64,000 nucleotides of DNA from Rubrobacter tropicus. GTDB taxonomy: Bacteria; Actinomycetota; Rubrobacteria; Rubrobacterales; Rubrobacteraceae. The notes under the pieces were generated by a model. The model saw only the letters and a program-made list of their open reading frames with translations, did not search any database and had not been told where the DNA came from. The stretch lies in NCBI RefSeq assembly GCF_011492945.1, contig NZ_CP045119.1, positions 1,798,001-1,862,000 on the forward strand, read 5' to 3'. Positions 32,150-40,636 of this stretch are shown here, in pieces; the first letter of the stretch is position 1, and each line of letters opens with the position of its first letter. The position numbers and the translations under genes were made by a program.

Positions 32150-32443
32150 CTACCCGAAACAAGTGCCGCAGCGCGTCCAAGTTATCCCGCGTTCGGTCGC
32201 CCACGCCTTCAGGGGTGCGCTCGTGGGGGAGCACACCTTGCGTTTGTCCGTCAGGCTGACGTCCGGGTCGGAGTAGTCCGCTATGTGCATGCAGCCGCTC
32301 TCGTGGAGGACGGCCGCCTTTTGCGTCTTGAGGTTCAGCACGAAGCCACGGGGGTTGCGCCGAAGCCACCCTATGTAGTCGTTGTGGGTGTCCCGGTACT
32401 CATCGTCATGGAACTCGCGTACGGCAGTCGCGCTCTCCGTCAC
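32150..32443 (-). CDS. Small conserved hypothetical protein
   Basis: 97 residues from GTG 32443, with GAGAGGAG upstream. It contains WLRRNPRGFVLNLKTQKAAV then LHESGCMHIADYSDP, and ends KVCSPTSAPLKAWATERG with C-G-T-C. This arrangement (GFVLN, LH-x-x-x-C, K-V-C-S, L-x-x-W-A, then C-x-x-C) recalls a family of small Cys/His-containing proteins found near mobile and defence genes. The pairs of Cys suggest metal binding. Function unknown. Confidence 0.6.
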   Translation of the reverse strand: MTESATAVREFHDDEYRDTHNDYIGWLRRNPRGFVLNLKTQKAAVLHESGCMHIADYSDPDVSLTDKRKVCSPTSAPLKAWATERGITWTRCGTCFG

Positions 32444-32797
32444 AGCCCGCGCTCCTCTCTAGCCGAAGGGCCAAGATACTTTGCCATAGGATACCTTGGT
32501 GCGGTGTCTCACGGGTTCGCCCTTCTCAATAGCAATCGCGCCAGCCCCGTTGACCACACCAGCTTGCACACAAGCCGTAGCGGAGGCGCCCGCCGGGGCT
32601 TCGTCAGGGGGCCGTCGGGGACGTGTTCGGCCGCTTCGCGACCTCTCTTTACTCGGTCTGGGGCCGGGTCGTTGCAGACATACCAGACTTCAATCGCGAA
32701 CTCGTAGCCGCGCTAGCCGAGGACTGAAGGGGCTACGGACCGGTCGAAATAGCTGACCGCTGGCGGCCGAAAGCTGACAGCGCGGCCCAAAGGGCCG
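32444..32797. other. Right junction of the island
   Basis: No intact gene. 32656-32727 is a second, diverged copy of the pfpI 3' end. It is followed by an AGCTGA-type repeat (about 32747-32780) and the terminator-like hairpin of the sulfatase gene. Bases 32484-32655 show no recognisable content. Confidence 0.6.
32656..32727 (+). repeat. Island boundary repeat, right copy (pfpI 3'-end remnant)
   Basis: Codes for VWGRVVADIPDFNRELVAAL-AED and stops at the same codon as the intact gene. It is 87.5% identical to 24494-24565 and the differences are almost all at third positions. Sequence before 32656 has no similarity to pfpI. Confidence 0.78.
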
Positions 32798-32798
32798 C
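32782..32798 (-). terminator. Hairpin at the sulfatase stop codon
   Basis: GCGGCCC-AAA-GGGCCGC, a 7-bp stem with a three-base loop, begins directly after the sulfatase stop on the minus strand. It has no T tract. Confidence 0.4.
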
Positions 32799-34321
32799 TA
32801 AACCGTCGGTTCCGGCAGCGGGTCGTAGACCGGCAGGGGGCCCCCTGCGTCCCTGAGGACGTAGCCGTCGAACATGCGCTTGACGACGTCGGGCTGTTGG
32901 GCGGCGAGGTCTTCGTACATCTCCGGGTCGGCCTCCACGTCGTAGAGCTTGGCATCGGTGCCGTCGTGGCGGCAGAACATCACGTAGCGGTCGTCAGTGG
33001 TCCAGACGTGGTCGTGGTAGCCGGAGGTGAAGTGGGATCGGTCGTCGTCCGGGTCGTCGTCCGGCATGACCGAGAGGTCTTGGCCGGTCATCTGCTCGGG
33101 GGCATCTATGCCTAGGTAGCCGAGGACGGTCGAGGCGACGTCGTGGGTCGAGGCTATGTAGTCGCTGGTCTGGCCCGCGCCCTTGCCGTCGGGGTGGCGG
33201 ATAAAGAACGGGACGTCGGTCATCTCGGGCCACAAGATGTAGGCCGGCTTGCCGGTGTATCCGTGCTCCCCGAGGCCGATCCCGTGGTCGGAGAGCAGGA
33301 GGAGCAGGGTGTTCTCGAAGAGGTTCAGCTCCTCCATCTTGTCCATCAACCGCCCGAGCCAGCGGTCCGTCATCGTGATCTCGGCCGAGTACCTGGCCCG
33401 CATCCGTTCGAGTTCCCTGTCCGTCAGGTAGTCGCTCGGGCCGTAGATCACGGAGAACGGCTCTTTTAGATCGTACGGCTCGTCGTCGTACATCTTCAGG
33501 TACTCCTCGGGGGGGTCCCAGGGCTCGTGCGGGTCGTAGGAGTCGACGGTAAGGAAGAAGGGGGAGCCGGTTCCGCTCACGGCCTCCAGCATCTCAGAGG
33601 CGCGGGAGAAGACCTGCGGGGCGAACCAGTCCTCCTCCGTCTGCCTGGCGGCGACGTTCGAGAAGTACTGCTTCATCTGGCCCGTCATCGCGGGGACGTT
33701 GCCCTTCATGAGGGCCTGGTCGACCTTCTCCGGCGGGTACGTCCAGTTGGGCATGTAGTTGTCCGTGGTCTGCCCCCGGATAAAGTCGAAGGCGTCGAAG
33801 CCGCGGTGCATGTTGTAGGCGGACTTGAACTGGTGCATGTTGTCCGTGACGAAGAAGGTGCCGTAGCCGTTCGCCCGCATCACCTCGGCGAGGGTCGTCT
33901 GCTCGCGGGGGATCGGCTGCCAGCCCTGGAGGATGATGTCCTCGCCCATCGGCGGGTCCCAGTCCGTGAAGGGCCACGTCCGCGTGCCGGTGTGGATCGC
34001 CCTGCGGGCGTTGATGGTCGGCATGGACTCTGGATGGGCCCGAGTAAAGATCAGGCTGTCCTTCGCCAGGGAGTCCAGGTTCGGCGTCCGCACGGCGCGC
34101 TCGCCCCCGTAGACGCCTATGTGGTCTTTCCTCAACGAGTCGATGATGACCAGCACCACGTTGGTTCCCTCGCGGTTGGGCGGCGTCGTGCCGGGGAGGC
34201 CCGGGACGCGCTCCGCAAGGTCGCACCCGGCGGCGCCGAGCAGCGCGGCGCCGGCCATTCCGGTACCGGTAAGCTTCAAGAAGTCTCTGCGGCTGAGGGT
34301 GCGTACTGAGGGCTTTCTCAC
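32798..34321 (-). CDS. TAT-exported sulfatase-family protein lacking the formylglycine Cys
   Basis: 507 residues. The twin-arginine signal SRRDFLKLTG (about 10-19) is followed by a hydrophobic segment with a GAAGC end that could be a lipobox. The alkaline-phosphatase-like fold is clear: VVLVIIDSLRKDHIGVYG binds metal, TVDSYDPHEPWDPP and LLLSDHGIGLGEHG supply the second metal site. Where sulfatases have C/S-x-P-x-R, this protein has ESMPTINARRA, with no Cys. It may work as another type of hydrolase, or use Ser modification. It is probably attached outside the membrane. The substrate is unknown. Confidence 0.83.
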   Translation of the reverse strand: MRKPSVRTLSRRDFLKLTGTGMAGAALLGAAGCDLAERVPGLPGTTPPNREGTNVVLVIIDSLRKDHIGVYGGERAVRTPNLDSLAKDSLIFTRAHPESMPTINARRAIHTGTRTWPFTDWDPPMGEDIILQGWQPIPREQTTLAEVMRANGYGTFFVTDNMHQFKSAYNMHRGFDAFDFIRGQTTDNYMPNWTYPPEKVDQALMKGNVPAMTGQMKQYFSNVAARQTEEDWFAPQVFSRASEMLEAVSGTGSPFFLTVDSYDPHEPWDPPEEYLKMYDDEPYDLKEPFSVIYGPSDYLTDRELERMRARYSAEITMTDRWLGRLMDKMEELNLFENTLLLLLSDHGIGLGEHGYTGKPAYILWPEMTDVPFFIRHPDGKGAGQTSDYIASTHDVASTVLGYLGIDAPEQMTGQDLSVMPDDDPDDDRSHFTSGYHDHVWTTDDRYVMFCRHDGTDAKLYDVEADPEMYEDLAAQQPDVVKRMFDGYVLRDAGGPLPVYDPLPEPTV

Positions 34322-34409
34322 GGTCAGAGAGGGTACTATGCCGCACGTGCGCCTACAAGGTGTTCCATATCCGGGTGATTCTTTCCACGGGCGGGACGCG
34401 CGGGACTGC

Positions 34410-34415
34410 TAAAAT
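34410..34415 (+). promoter_or_regulatory. -10 element giving a leaderless membrane-protein gene
   Basis: TAAAAT ends seven bases before ATG 34423. It lies in an otherwise GC-rich gap. Confidence 0.5.
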
Positions 34416-34422
34416 TTGCCGT

Positions 34423-34885
34423 ATGAGAAGCGTCGTGTCAATCGGGGCCGGGATGCTCGTGGCCTTCGTGTTCATCCTGCTGATCCTGTTCGGAATCCTG
34501 GCCCCGTGCTCTCCTGGCTCTTCCAGATAGAACCCTCCGCCTCCGCGGTAACGACCTTCGCCCCGTGTTGCTCGTGATCTGCGGCATCGGCTTCTACTTC
34601 GGCGGGATGGCGTCAGCCTACAAGGCGCCGGCCCGGCGTCTGCTACACGGTACCCTCGTGGCCCCCGCCGCGTTCCTGCTCTCCCCGGCCATCAACCTCG
34701 TCCGGGGCGATGCGCTGTTCCCCGGTCTGGACAGCGTCGGAAAGGCGCTCCTGGCCGCGGCCTTCCTGGCCGCCTCGGTAGTGGCCGCCTACATAGGCGC
34801 CAGGCGCGGCCAGACTCTCTACAACCACAACGAACGCGTGATGCGCCTGATGCGCCGCTCCAGAGAACGCAACGCCACGAAGTAA
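34423..34885 (+). pseudogene. Small membrane protein, two single-base frameshifts
   Basis: ATG 34423 opens MRSVVSIGAGMLVAFVFILL and stops after 35 residues. Adding one C to the CCCC run at 34502-34505 gives GILAPVLSWLFQIEPSASAV. Adding one C to 34561-34564 gives TTFAPVLLVICGIGFYFGGM, after which the frame runs cleanly to 34885, with four predicted helices and a basic tail. Both sites read GCCCCGTG. Two matching corrections in the same motif argue for sequencing error. Function unknown. Confidence 0.68.
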
Positions 34886-34889
34886 CGGT

Positions 34890-35175
34890 CAGCACGCTCC
34901 GCCCTATGGGCTCCGCCTTCAGCACGCATCGGCCCGCTTCGCAGTCCTCGCTCTCAGCCCGCTCCGGCTTCGCCTCCGCTCTCAGCTTTCAGCCGCGCGG
35001 AGCCTGACCGGGCGGCGCCACAAGCGACGGTTCGGGTGTCGCCTGGCGTGACGCCCACAGACGACTTAGCTGAAAGCCCGCGAAGCGGGCGTGCCGAGAG
35101 CGGAAGCCGAAGGCTGAAGCGGGCTGACGAGGCGCGAAGCGCCGGGCTGACAAGCGGAGCCCGCAAGGGCGGAGC
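34890..35175. repeat. Composite AGCTGA/GAA-hairpin repeat region
   Basis: A mosaic of CTCAGC/GCTGA units and small hairpins: GCCCGC-GAA-GCGGGC (35076-35090), GGCGC-GAA-GCGCC (35131-35143) and a GAGCCCGCAAGGGCGGAGC block at the end. It fills the whole gap between two genes. It contains no gene. Confidence 0.7.
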
Positions 35176-35178
35176 GGG

Positions 35179-36981
35179 CTATCTCGCCTGCACTCCGAGC
35201 GTCAGGCGTCCCTGGGCGTCCATGCGGGCGTTTGGTTGGCGTTCGGTCCGGGGGACTTCTTCGGGGTCGTCGCCCGTGCCCGCCAGGTATACCCTCGGTT
35301 CGGGGACGCCCTCTGAGGGGTCGGAGACGTAGCGGCGCCAGGCCACGTCGCCCCAGAGGAGGGTGAGGGTCGGCTTTCCTGTCGTTCCGCCGTCCAGGTC
35401 GGCGTGCACGCGGGGCAGGCCGAAGGAGCGGGAGATCGAGGCGACCACCCGGGCGTGCTCGCTCTCGTTGAAGAGCGCGAGCCCTTCCCGGAGCCTTCGA
35501 CCGGGCTCCGAGAGAAGCCGCAGGCTCTCGGTGGCCCTGTCGAGCTCCTCCGCGTTGCGCTTCGCCTCCTCTTCGGCCCGCGCGAGGCGCGCCTCGAGGT
35601 CTTCTATCCTCTCCTCGGCGAGAATCCTCTCCGCGTCGACTTCCTCCGTCCTGCCAGCCGGTTCGCCTTCGGGGTCTCCGGAACCATTCTGCGCGTGGTC
35701 GGCGGGAGGGGGTTCGGCGCGCGATGGCTCCGGCGCGGCGTCCGGTGGTGGCTCGGGAGTTTCTCCCGTCTCCTGGAGGGCCTCTTCCAGCTCCTCTATG
35801 CGGTCTTCCTTCGCGGAGATCTCGGCCCGCAGATGGTCGACCGCAAGTTCGTGGTCCTTTTCGAGGGCCGCCTTCTCCGCGAGACGGGATGCCTCCAGCT
35901 CCTTCATGCGGGCTCCGTAGACGCGTCTCTCGGTCTCAAGCCGGAGGCCGGCCTCGTGGAGCCGCTCTTCGAGGGCCCAGGTCTCGGACCTCCTGCGTTC
36001 GTCTTCGCCGGCGAGCTTCTCCTCGTAGTCGCGGCGGAGGGCCGAGATCTCCTCGGCGTGGCGGGCCCTTAGCGCCCGGTTGTCCGCCTCGCGCTGGGCC
36101 CGAAGGGCCTCGACGCGGCGCTCGGCGGCCTCCCGGGTCTCGGCGAGCCTCGTCGCCTGCGAGCGGCGGAGCTCCTTCTCCCGGCTCTCCGCCAACGCCT
36201 TTACCTCTTTGCGCTCTTCCTTGCGCGCCTCGTCGGCCTGGAGCTTGCGCGAGTCGAGCTCGGCCCGGAGCGACTCTATCTCCGTCTGCTGGGTCTCGAC
36301 GACCGCCTGGTAGTCCCTCTGCAGTTCCAGCTCCCGCCCGGCCGCGGCGCTCTTGAGCGCCTTGAGGGCCGCCTCGTGGCGTTCCTCGTGGGCCGCCCGC
36401 TCCTCTGAGATCCTGCGTTCTATCTCCTCGTCCCGGGAGTTCTCTAGCTCCTCGATCCGCCCGCGGTCCTCCCTGCGGGCGGCTTCCAGTTCGGCCTCGT
36501 GGCGCTCCTCCTGCTCCCGATACTTCGTCCTGAGTTCTTCTTCCCAGATCTCCGAGTCGGTCCTTAGCGCCTCGATCTCGGCCTTGTGGAGGTCCTGCAA
36601 GGCCGCCCGCTCCCTGGCGAACTCTTCTTTCAAGGCCTCGACGCGGGTCTCGGAGGCCGCTGCCTCGACGTCGGCGCGGCGTTGTTCCTCCAGGGCGCGC
36701 CGTACGTTGGCGACCTCGTTTATGTGCGCGTTGCTCATGCGGAGTTGCTCGTCGGAGTGACGGCGTTTGAGGTCGGAGATCTCGGCCCGCAACTCCTCCG
36801 CCTCGCGCCCCGCGTCGGCGCGCCCGCCCACCTGTTCCTGGGCCACCCTGAGCGCGGCGGTCGCCGCGTCGAGGTCCCGCCGCAGGCCCGCCACCTCTTC
36901 CTCCAGGCTCTCTATGAGGGCGCCCGCGGCCTCCAGGCTCGACGCCAACCCGGCCGTCTGGTCCTCCGGCCCTTCTCTCAC
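35179..36981 (-). CDS. Long coiled-coil protein
   Basis: About 600 residues from GTG 36981, which has GGGAGG seven bases upstream; 37005 is an alternative. Residues 15-390 form a nearly uninterrupted coiled coil rich in E, R, A and L, with repeated AEISxLRRDYEE-like heptads. A Pro/Glu linker follows (about 390-440), then another coiled coil, then a compact end domain (about 490-600) with FNESEHARVVASISRSFGLP and VAWRRYVSDPSEGVPEP. No signal peptide or membrane segment. It may be a cytoskeletal or chromosome-structuring protein, but no ATPase motif is present. Function unknown. Confidence 0.75.
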   Translation of the reverse strand: MREGPEDQTAGLASSLEAAGALIESLEEEVAGLRRDLDAATAALRVAQEQVGGRADAGREAEELRAEISDLKRRHSDEQLRMSNAHINEVANVRRALEEQRRADVEAAASETRVEALKEEFARERAALQDLHKAEIEALRTDSEIWEEELRTKYREQEERHEAELEAARREDRGRIEELENSRDEEIERRISEERAAHEERHEAALKALKSAAAGRELELQRDYQAVVETQQTEIESLRAELDSRKLQADEARKEERKEVKALAESREKELRRSQATRLAETREAAERRVEALRAQREADNRALRARHAEEISALRRDYEEKLAGEDERRRSETWALEERLHEAGLRLETERRVYGARMKELEASRLAEKAALEKDHELAVDHLRAEISAKEDRIEELEEALQETGETPEPPPDAAPEPSRAEPPPADHAQNGSGDPEGEPAGRTEEVDAERILAEERIEDLEARLARAEEEAKRNAEELDRATESLRLLSEPGRRLREGLALFNESEHARVVASISRSFGLPRVHADLDGGTTGKPTLTLLWGDVAWRRYVSDPSEGVPEPRVYLAGTGDDPEEVPRTERQPNARMDAQGRLTLGVQAR

Positions 36982-37091
36982 GCCTCCCCCTCCCGCGGGC
37001 ACCACTCCGTCATCGCCTCATCCTCGGGTTCTCGCTCGACTCAAAGGTTAATGGTCTACGGGGTCCAGGTAAAGGGGCCCGGTGGAGCGAC

Positions 37092-37526
37092 CTACCGGCC
37101 GTCGGCGCGGCAGGCGGGGCAGAGGCCCTCGATGACGACGGCGGCGCGCGTCACCTCGTACGGGGTCGCCCCCCTGACCCGGTCTTCCAGGTCGCCAAGG
37201 TCGACGCCCGGGACTTCCGAGACCGCGCCGCAATCCGTACAGCGGATGTCGAGATGAGGCTGGACGTTCAGGTCGTAGCGGGTCGGGGACTCGGCCCAGT
37301 GCTTGGCGCCTATCACCCCGATCTCCTCCAGGACCGAGAGGGCCTGGTAGACGGTCCCCAACGCCACGCGCGGGTTCTTCTTCTTGACCAAAAGGTAGAC
37401 GTCTTCGGCCGAGGGGTGCCCCCGGCTCTCGCCGAGCGCCTCCAACACCGCCTTGCGCTGCGAGGTCAGGGTGTAGCCTGACCTGCGAAACCGCTCGCGT
37501 ATGTCCCTCTCCAGCGTGGCGCCCAT
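37092..37526 (-). CDS. Fur-family transcriptional regulator 1
   Basis: 144 residues. A winged-helix N-terminus (YTLTSQRKAVLEALGESRGH, then VALGTVYQALSVLEEIGVI) is followed by the dimerisation domain. HLDIRCTDCG and LCPACRADG provide the two CxxC pairs of the structural zinc site. It binds DNA in response to iron, zinc or peroxide; the PerR, Zur and Fur types cannot be separated by sequence alone. A second Fur protein lies at 43401. Next to it, divergently, is sppA. Confidence 0.9.
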   Translation of the reverse strand: MGATLERDIRERFRRSGYTLTSQRKAVLEALGESRGHPSAEDVYLLVKKKNPRVALGTVYQALSVLEEIGVIGAKHWAESPTRYDLNVQPHLDIRCTDCGAVSEVPGVDLGDLEDRVRGATPYEVTRAAVVIEGLCPACRADGR

Positions 37527-37604
37527 CTCCGCGTCTTTCCCTCCGGTGACCAGTAATCGTTCCTATTCGCGAGTCTATCACAAGGCCAATCGCCGACCGC
37601 GTTG

Positions 37605-37610
37605 TACCAT
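37605..37610 (+). promoter_or_regulatory. -10 element for sppA
   Basis: TACCAT ends eight bases before GTG 37619, with no ribosome binding site between. A leaderless start is likely. Confidence 0.45.
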
Positions 37611-37618
37611 AACGGCCA

Positions 37619-39303
37619 GTGTCCGCGATCTTCGACTTCCTGGTCAACCTCTGGCGCTTCGCGCGCAACACCCTCGTGGGCCTGCTCGGGCGCGCCCCCG
37701 GCTTCGTCTGGATCGAGGTGGGCGGGACTCTGCCCGAGTTCGAGACGCCCGTCGGTTTTGTCAGGAAGCGGCTGACGCGCGGGCCGTCTCCCCTTACCCT
37801 CCAGTCGCTCCGGGAGAGGCTGGCCAGGATCTCCGCCGACGGCAGGCCCCGCGGCGTCGTGCTCCGTCTTCGGGACGTCGAAGCCGGGTGGGCCTCCCTC
37901 GAAGAGGCGAGGGAGGAGTTGCTCGAGTTTCGGAGTGGGGGAGGCCGGGTGGTCGCGTACCTCTCGGATCCCGTCGACACGCGCTCCTACTACCTGGCGA
38001 CCGCCGCTGATGAGATACTGGCTGCGCCGCTCGTTACCGTGGGCGTTACGGGCGTACGGACCAGGGTCAGCTTCTTCAAAGACGCACTTGAGCGGCTCGG
38101 TATCGGAGCCGAGGTCGTCGCCGTCTCGCCCTACAAGTCCGCCGGCGAGACCTTCACCCGAAACGACTTCTCTGCCGAGGCCCGCGAGCAGGCCCAACGC
38201 CTCCTCGACGGCCGTTACGAAGAGTTGGTTCGCGCCGTTGCCGGGGCGAGGGGCCTGACCCCGGCGGAGGCGCGCGAGAAGATCGACCGCGCCCCGTACG
38301 GTGCCGAAGAGGCGGTCGCTGCCCGTCTCGTAGACGGCGTCTGCTACGAGGACGAGCTGGCGGCACGGCTCGCGGGAAACGGAGACAGGGTACGCCTCGC
38401 GGAGTGGGGGGCGGCAAGGAAGTCGCTAAAGGCTCCGTACCGGAGGCGGTCGCGGCGTCGGGTCGGGATGGTGCAGGTTTCCGGGACGATCATGCGCGGC
38501 AGGAGCCGGAAGGTGCCGATCCCACTGCCTTTCCTGGGAGGGGAGCGGGCCGGAAGCGAATCCGTCGTGGCGGCGCTCAGGGGGGCGGAGGGGAACGGGC
38601 GCGTCGCGGCCGTGATTTTGCACGTCGAGTCGCCCGGTGGGGATGCTTTGGCGTCTGATCTGATCTGGCGCGAGGTCCAGAGAATCTCTGCCAGGAAGCC
38701 GGTCGTCGTCCTGATGGGCAACGTCGCGGCCTCGGGAGGCTACTACGTCTCGGCCCCGGCGGCGCACGTCGTCTCCCGCCGCACCACGGTCACAGGCTCC
38801 ATCGGGGTCATCACGATCCGGCCCTACGCAGACCGCCTCTACGAGAAGCTCGGGGTCAACCCGGTAGGCCTCGAGAGGGGCGGCGGGCCGGGCTCATGGA
38901 CCCAAGCCGGCGTCCCACGCAGGACGAGTTGGCGGTGCTCGAAGGCCAGATCGGGCGCATCTACGACGAGTTCAAGGCCAGGGTGTCGAGCGGCCGGAAC
39001 CTGCCCGACCTCGAAGGCCTCGTCGGCGGCAGGGTCTGGAGCGGCGCCGAGGCGCTCGAGCGCGGCCTCGTCGACGATGTCGGCGGTTTCCGGGGGGCGT
39101 TTCGGAAGGCCTGCGAGCTCGGCGGCATCGAGGAGGGGAAGACGGACGTCCTGGCGCGAATCCCAGTCCCGCGTTCGGGCCGGCCCGCGCCCAAGAATCC
39201 CGCCGACGTTCTCGGGGAGGTCGTGGAGACGCTGCGGCGGGAGGTCCTCGAGTTCTCCGGCGGGGTGTGGGCGATGGGGCCGTACAGGATCTCCGATGAC
39301 TGA
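37619..39303 (+). pseudogene. sppA: Signal peptide peptidase SppA (two-domain type), frameshifted
   Basis: The tandem-domain (67K-like) layout is recognisable. K173 in SPYKSAGETFTRNDFS is the general base, and S372 in GNVAASGGYYVSAPA is the nucleophile, with RTTVTGSIGV after it. The frame breaks after VNPVGLERGGGPGS. Adding one base around 38880-38887 (GGCGGCGGG) gives ERG-x-RAGLMDPSRRPTQDE and carries on to TGA 39303, for about 561 residues. SppA degrades leftover signal peptides in the membrane. Both parts look otherwise healthy, which favours a sequence error. Confidence 0.85.
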
Positions 39304-39345
39304 TAGCATCTTGCGGTCGGAGACCTGTGGGAGAGAGATCTGAGC

Positions 39346-40530
39346 GTGGCCTCGAAGAAGGGCGTGGATCGGCGGGCGATGGGCGTCCTGTCGGCGGGAC
39401 ACCTCTTTACGGACCTGAACCAGGGCGCCGTCGCGGCCTTGCTGCCGTTCCTGATCTCCGAGCGCGGCATCTCCCTGGCGGCGGCGGGCGCGCTCGTCTT
39501 CGCCGCCACCGTGAGCTCCTCGCTCGTCCAGCCACTCTTCGGGATCTTCTCGGACAGGAGACCCATCCCGGCGCTCATGCCGCTAGGCGTACTCCTTGCG
39601 GGGGTCGGCATGGCGCTCGTCGGGGTGGCGCCCAACTACGCCCTGATCTTCGCCTCCGTCGTCCTGAGCGGCGTCGGGGTCGCTGCCTTCCACCCGGAGG
39701 CCGCCCGCTTCGCCAACTACGTCTCGGGTTCCCGCAGGGCGCGAGGCATGAGCTTCTTCTCCGTCGGCGGCAACGCCGGCTTCGCTCTCGGTCCCGTAGT
39801 CGCCACCCCGCTCGTCCTCGTCTTCGGCCTCCCCGGCGCGCTTTTTCTCGCCGCCCCGGCCGCGATCATGGCCGGCGTCATGTTCTTCGAGACGCCCCGC
39901 ATGCTGCGCCTGGCGCCCGAGGCCGCGGAGGGTGGGGAGAAGAAGGCCGGGACGGAGGCCGCGCCGGAGAACTGGGGGCCGTTCGCCGTCATGATCGCGG
40001 TGGTCGCCGTCCGCTCCTTCGTCTACTTTGGGCTGGTCGCCTTCGTCGCCTCCTACTACGAGCGCGTGCTCGGGGCCTCCCCGGCCCTCGGGAACGTGGC
40101 CCTCACGGTCATGCTCGCTTCGGGGGCCGTCGGAACGCTGCTCATGGGACCGCTCGCCGACAGGTTCGGACGGAAGGCCGTGCTTGCTCTGTCGATGCTG
40201 GTGCTCCCGCCGTTAGTGCTCGCCTTTGTTTTCGCCGGTCCTTACGCGGGCATGGCTTTGCTCGCGCTCGTGGGCGCGGCGACGGTCGGGACTTTCGGGG
40301 TTACGGTGGTAATGGGGCAGGAGTATTTGCCCGGGCGCATCGGGCTGGCCGCCGGGATCACGATGGGCCTCTCCATCGGGCTCGGCGGGATCGGCGCGCC
40401 CCTGCTCGGCCTCCTCGCCGACGCGGGTGGCCTGAGGGCGGCCATGCTCGCCATCGCGGCCCTCCCCGTTCTCGGCCTCGTCCTCGCCCTTACCCTGCCG
40501 GCGAAGACCGGCCATCCCGGCGGCGCCTGA
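39346..40530 (+). CDS. MFS transporter, fosmidomycin-resistance (Fsr)-like
   Basis: 394 residues with twelve predicted helices. The first helix motif AGHLFTDLNQGAVAALLPFL and AFHPEAARFANYVSG in loop 4 are typical of the Fsr group, and MGPLADRFGRKA is the repeated loop signature in the second half. Fsr proteins export fosmidomycin and related small anions, but natural roles are varied. GTG 39346 starts 43 bases after sppA, in the same direction. No regulator is attached. Confidence 0.83.
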   Translation: MASKKGVDRRAMGVLSAGHLFTDLNQGAVAALLPFLISERGISLAAAGALVFAATVSSSLVQPLFGIFSDRRPIPALMPLGVLLAGVGMALVGVAPNYALIFASVVLSGVGVAAFHPEAARFANYVSGSRRARGMSFFSVGGNAGFALGPVVATPLVLVFGLPGALFLAAPAAIMAGVMFFETPRMLRLAPEAAEGGEKKAGTEAAPENWGPFAVMIAVVAVRSFVYFGLVAFVASYYERVLGASPALGNVALTVMLASGAVGTLLMGPLADRFGRKAVLALSMLVLPPLVLAFVFAGPYAGMALLALVGAATVGTFGVTVVMGQEYLPGRIGLAAGITMGLSIGLGGIGAPLLGLLADAGGLRAAMLAIAALPVLGLVLALTLPAKTGHPGGA

Positions 40531-40636
40531 GCGCCGCTTCGGTCTCGTTTTCGTGTAACCGAACACCGTCGACCCCACCGCACTCGGCTAACATAACGCG
40601 GGTGCGAACCTCCCCCGACAACAGCCGGCGCAAGGT

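Noticed and set aside
31586-32707. 373-codon plus-strand frame over the UDG-like gene
   Set aside because: It is antisense to a frame with recognisable superfamily motifs and a GGAGG start site, and has none itself.
34890-35175. CRISPR array
   Set aside because: Repeated units are short, degenerate and differ in spacing; there is no constant repeat with unique spacers and no cas gene.
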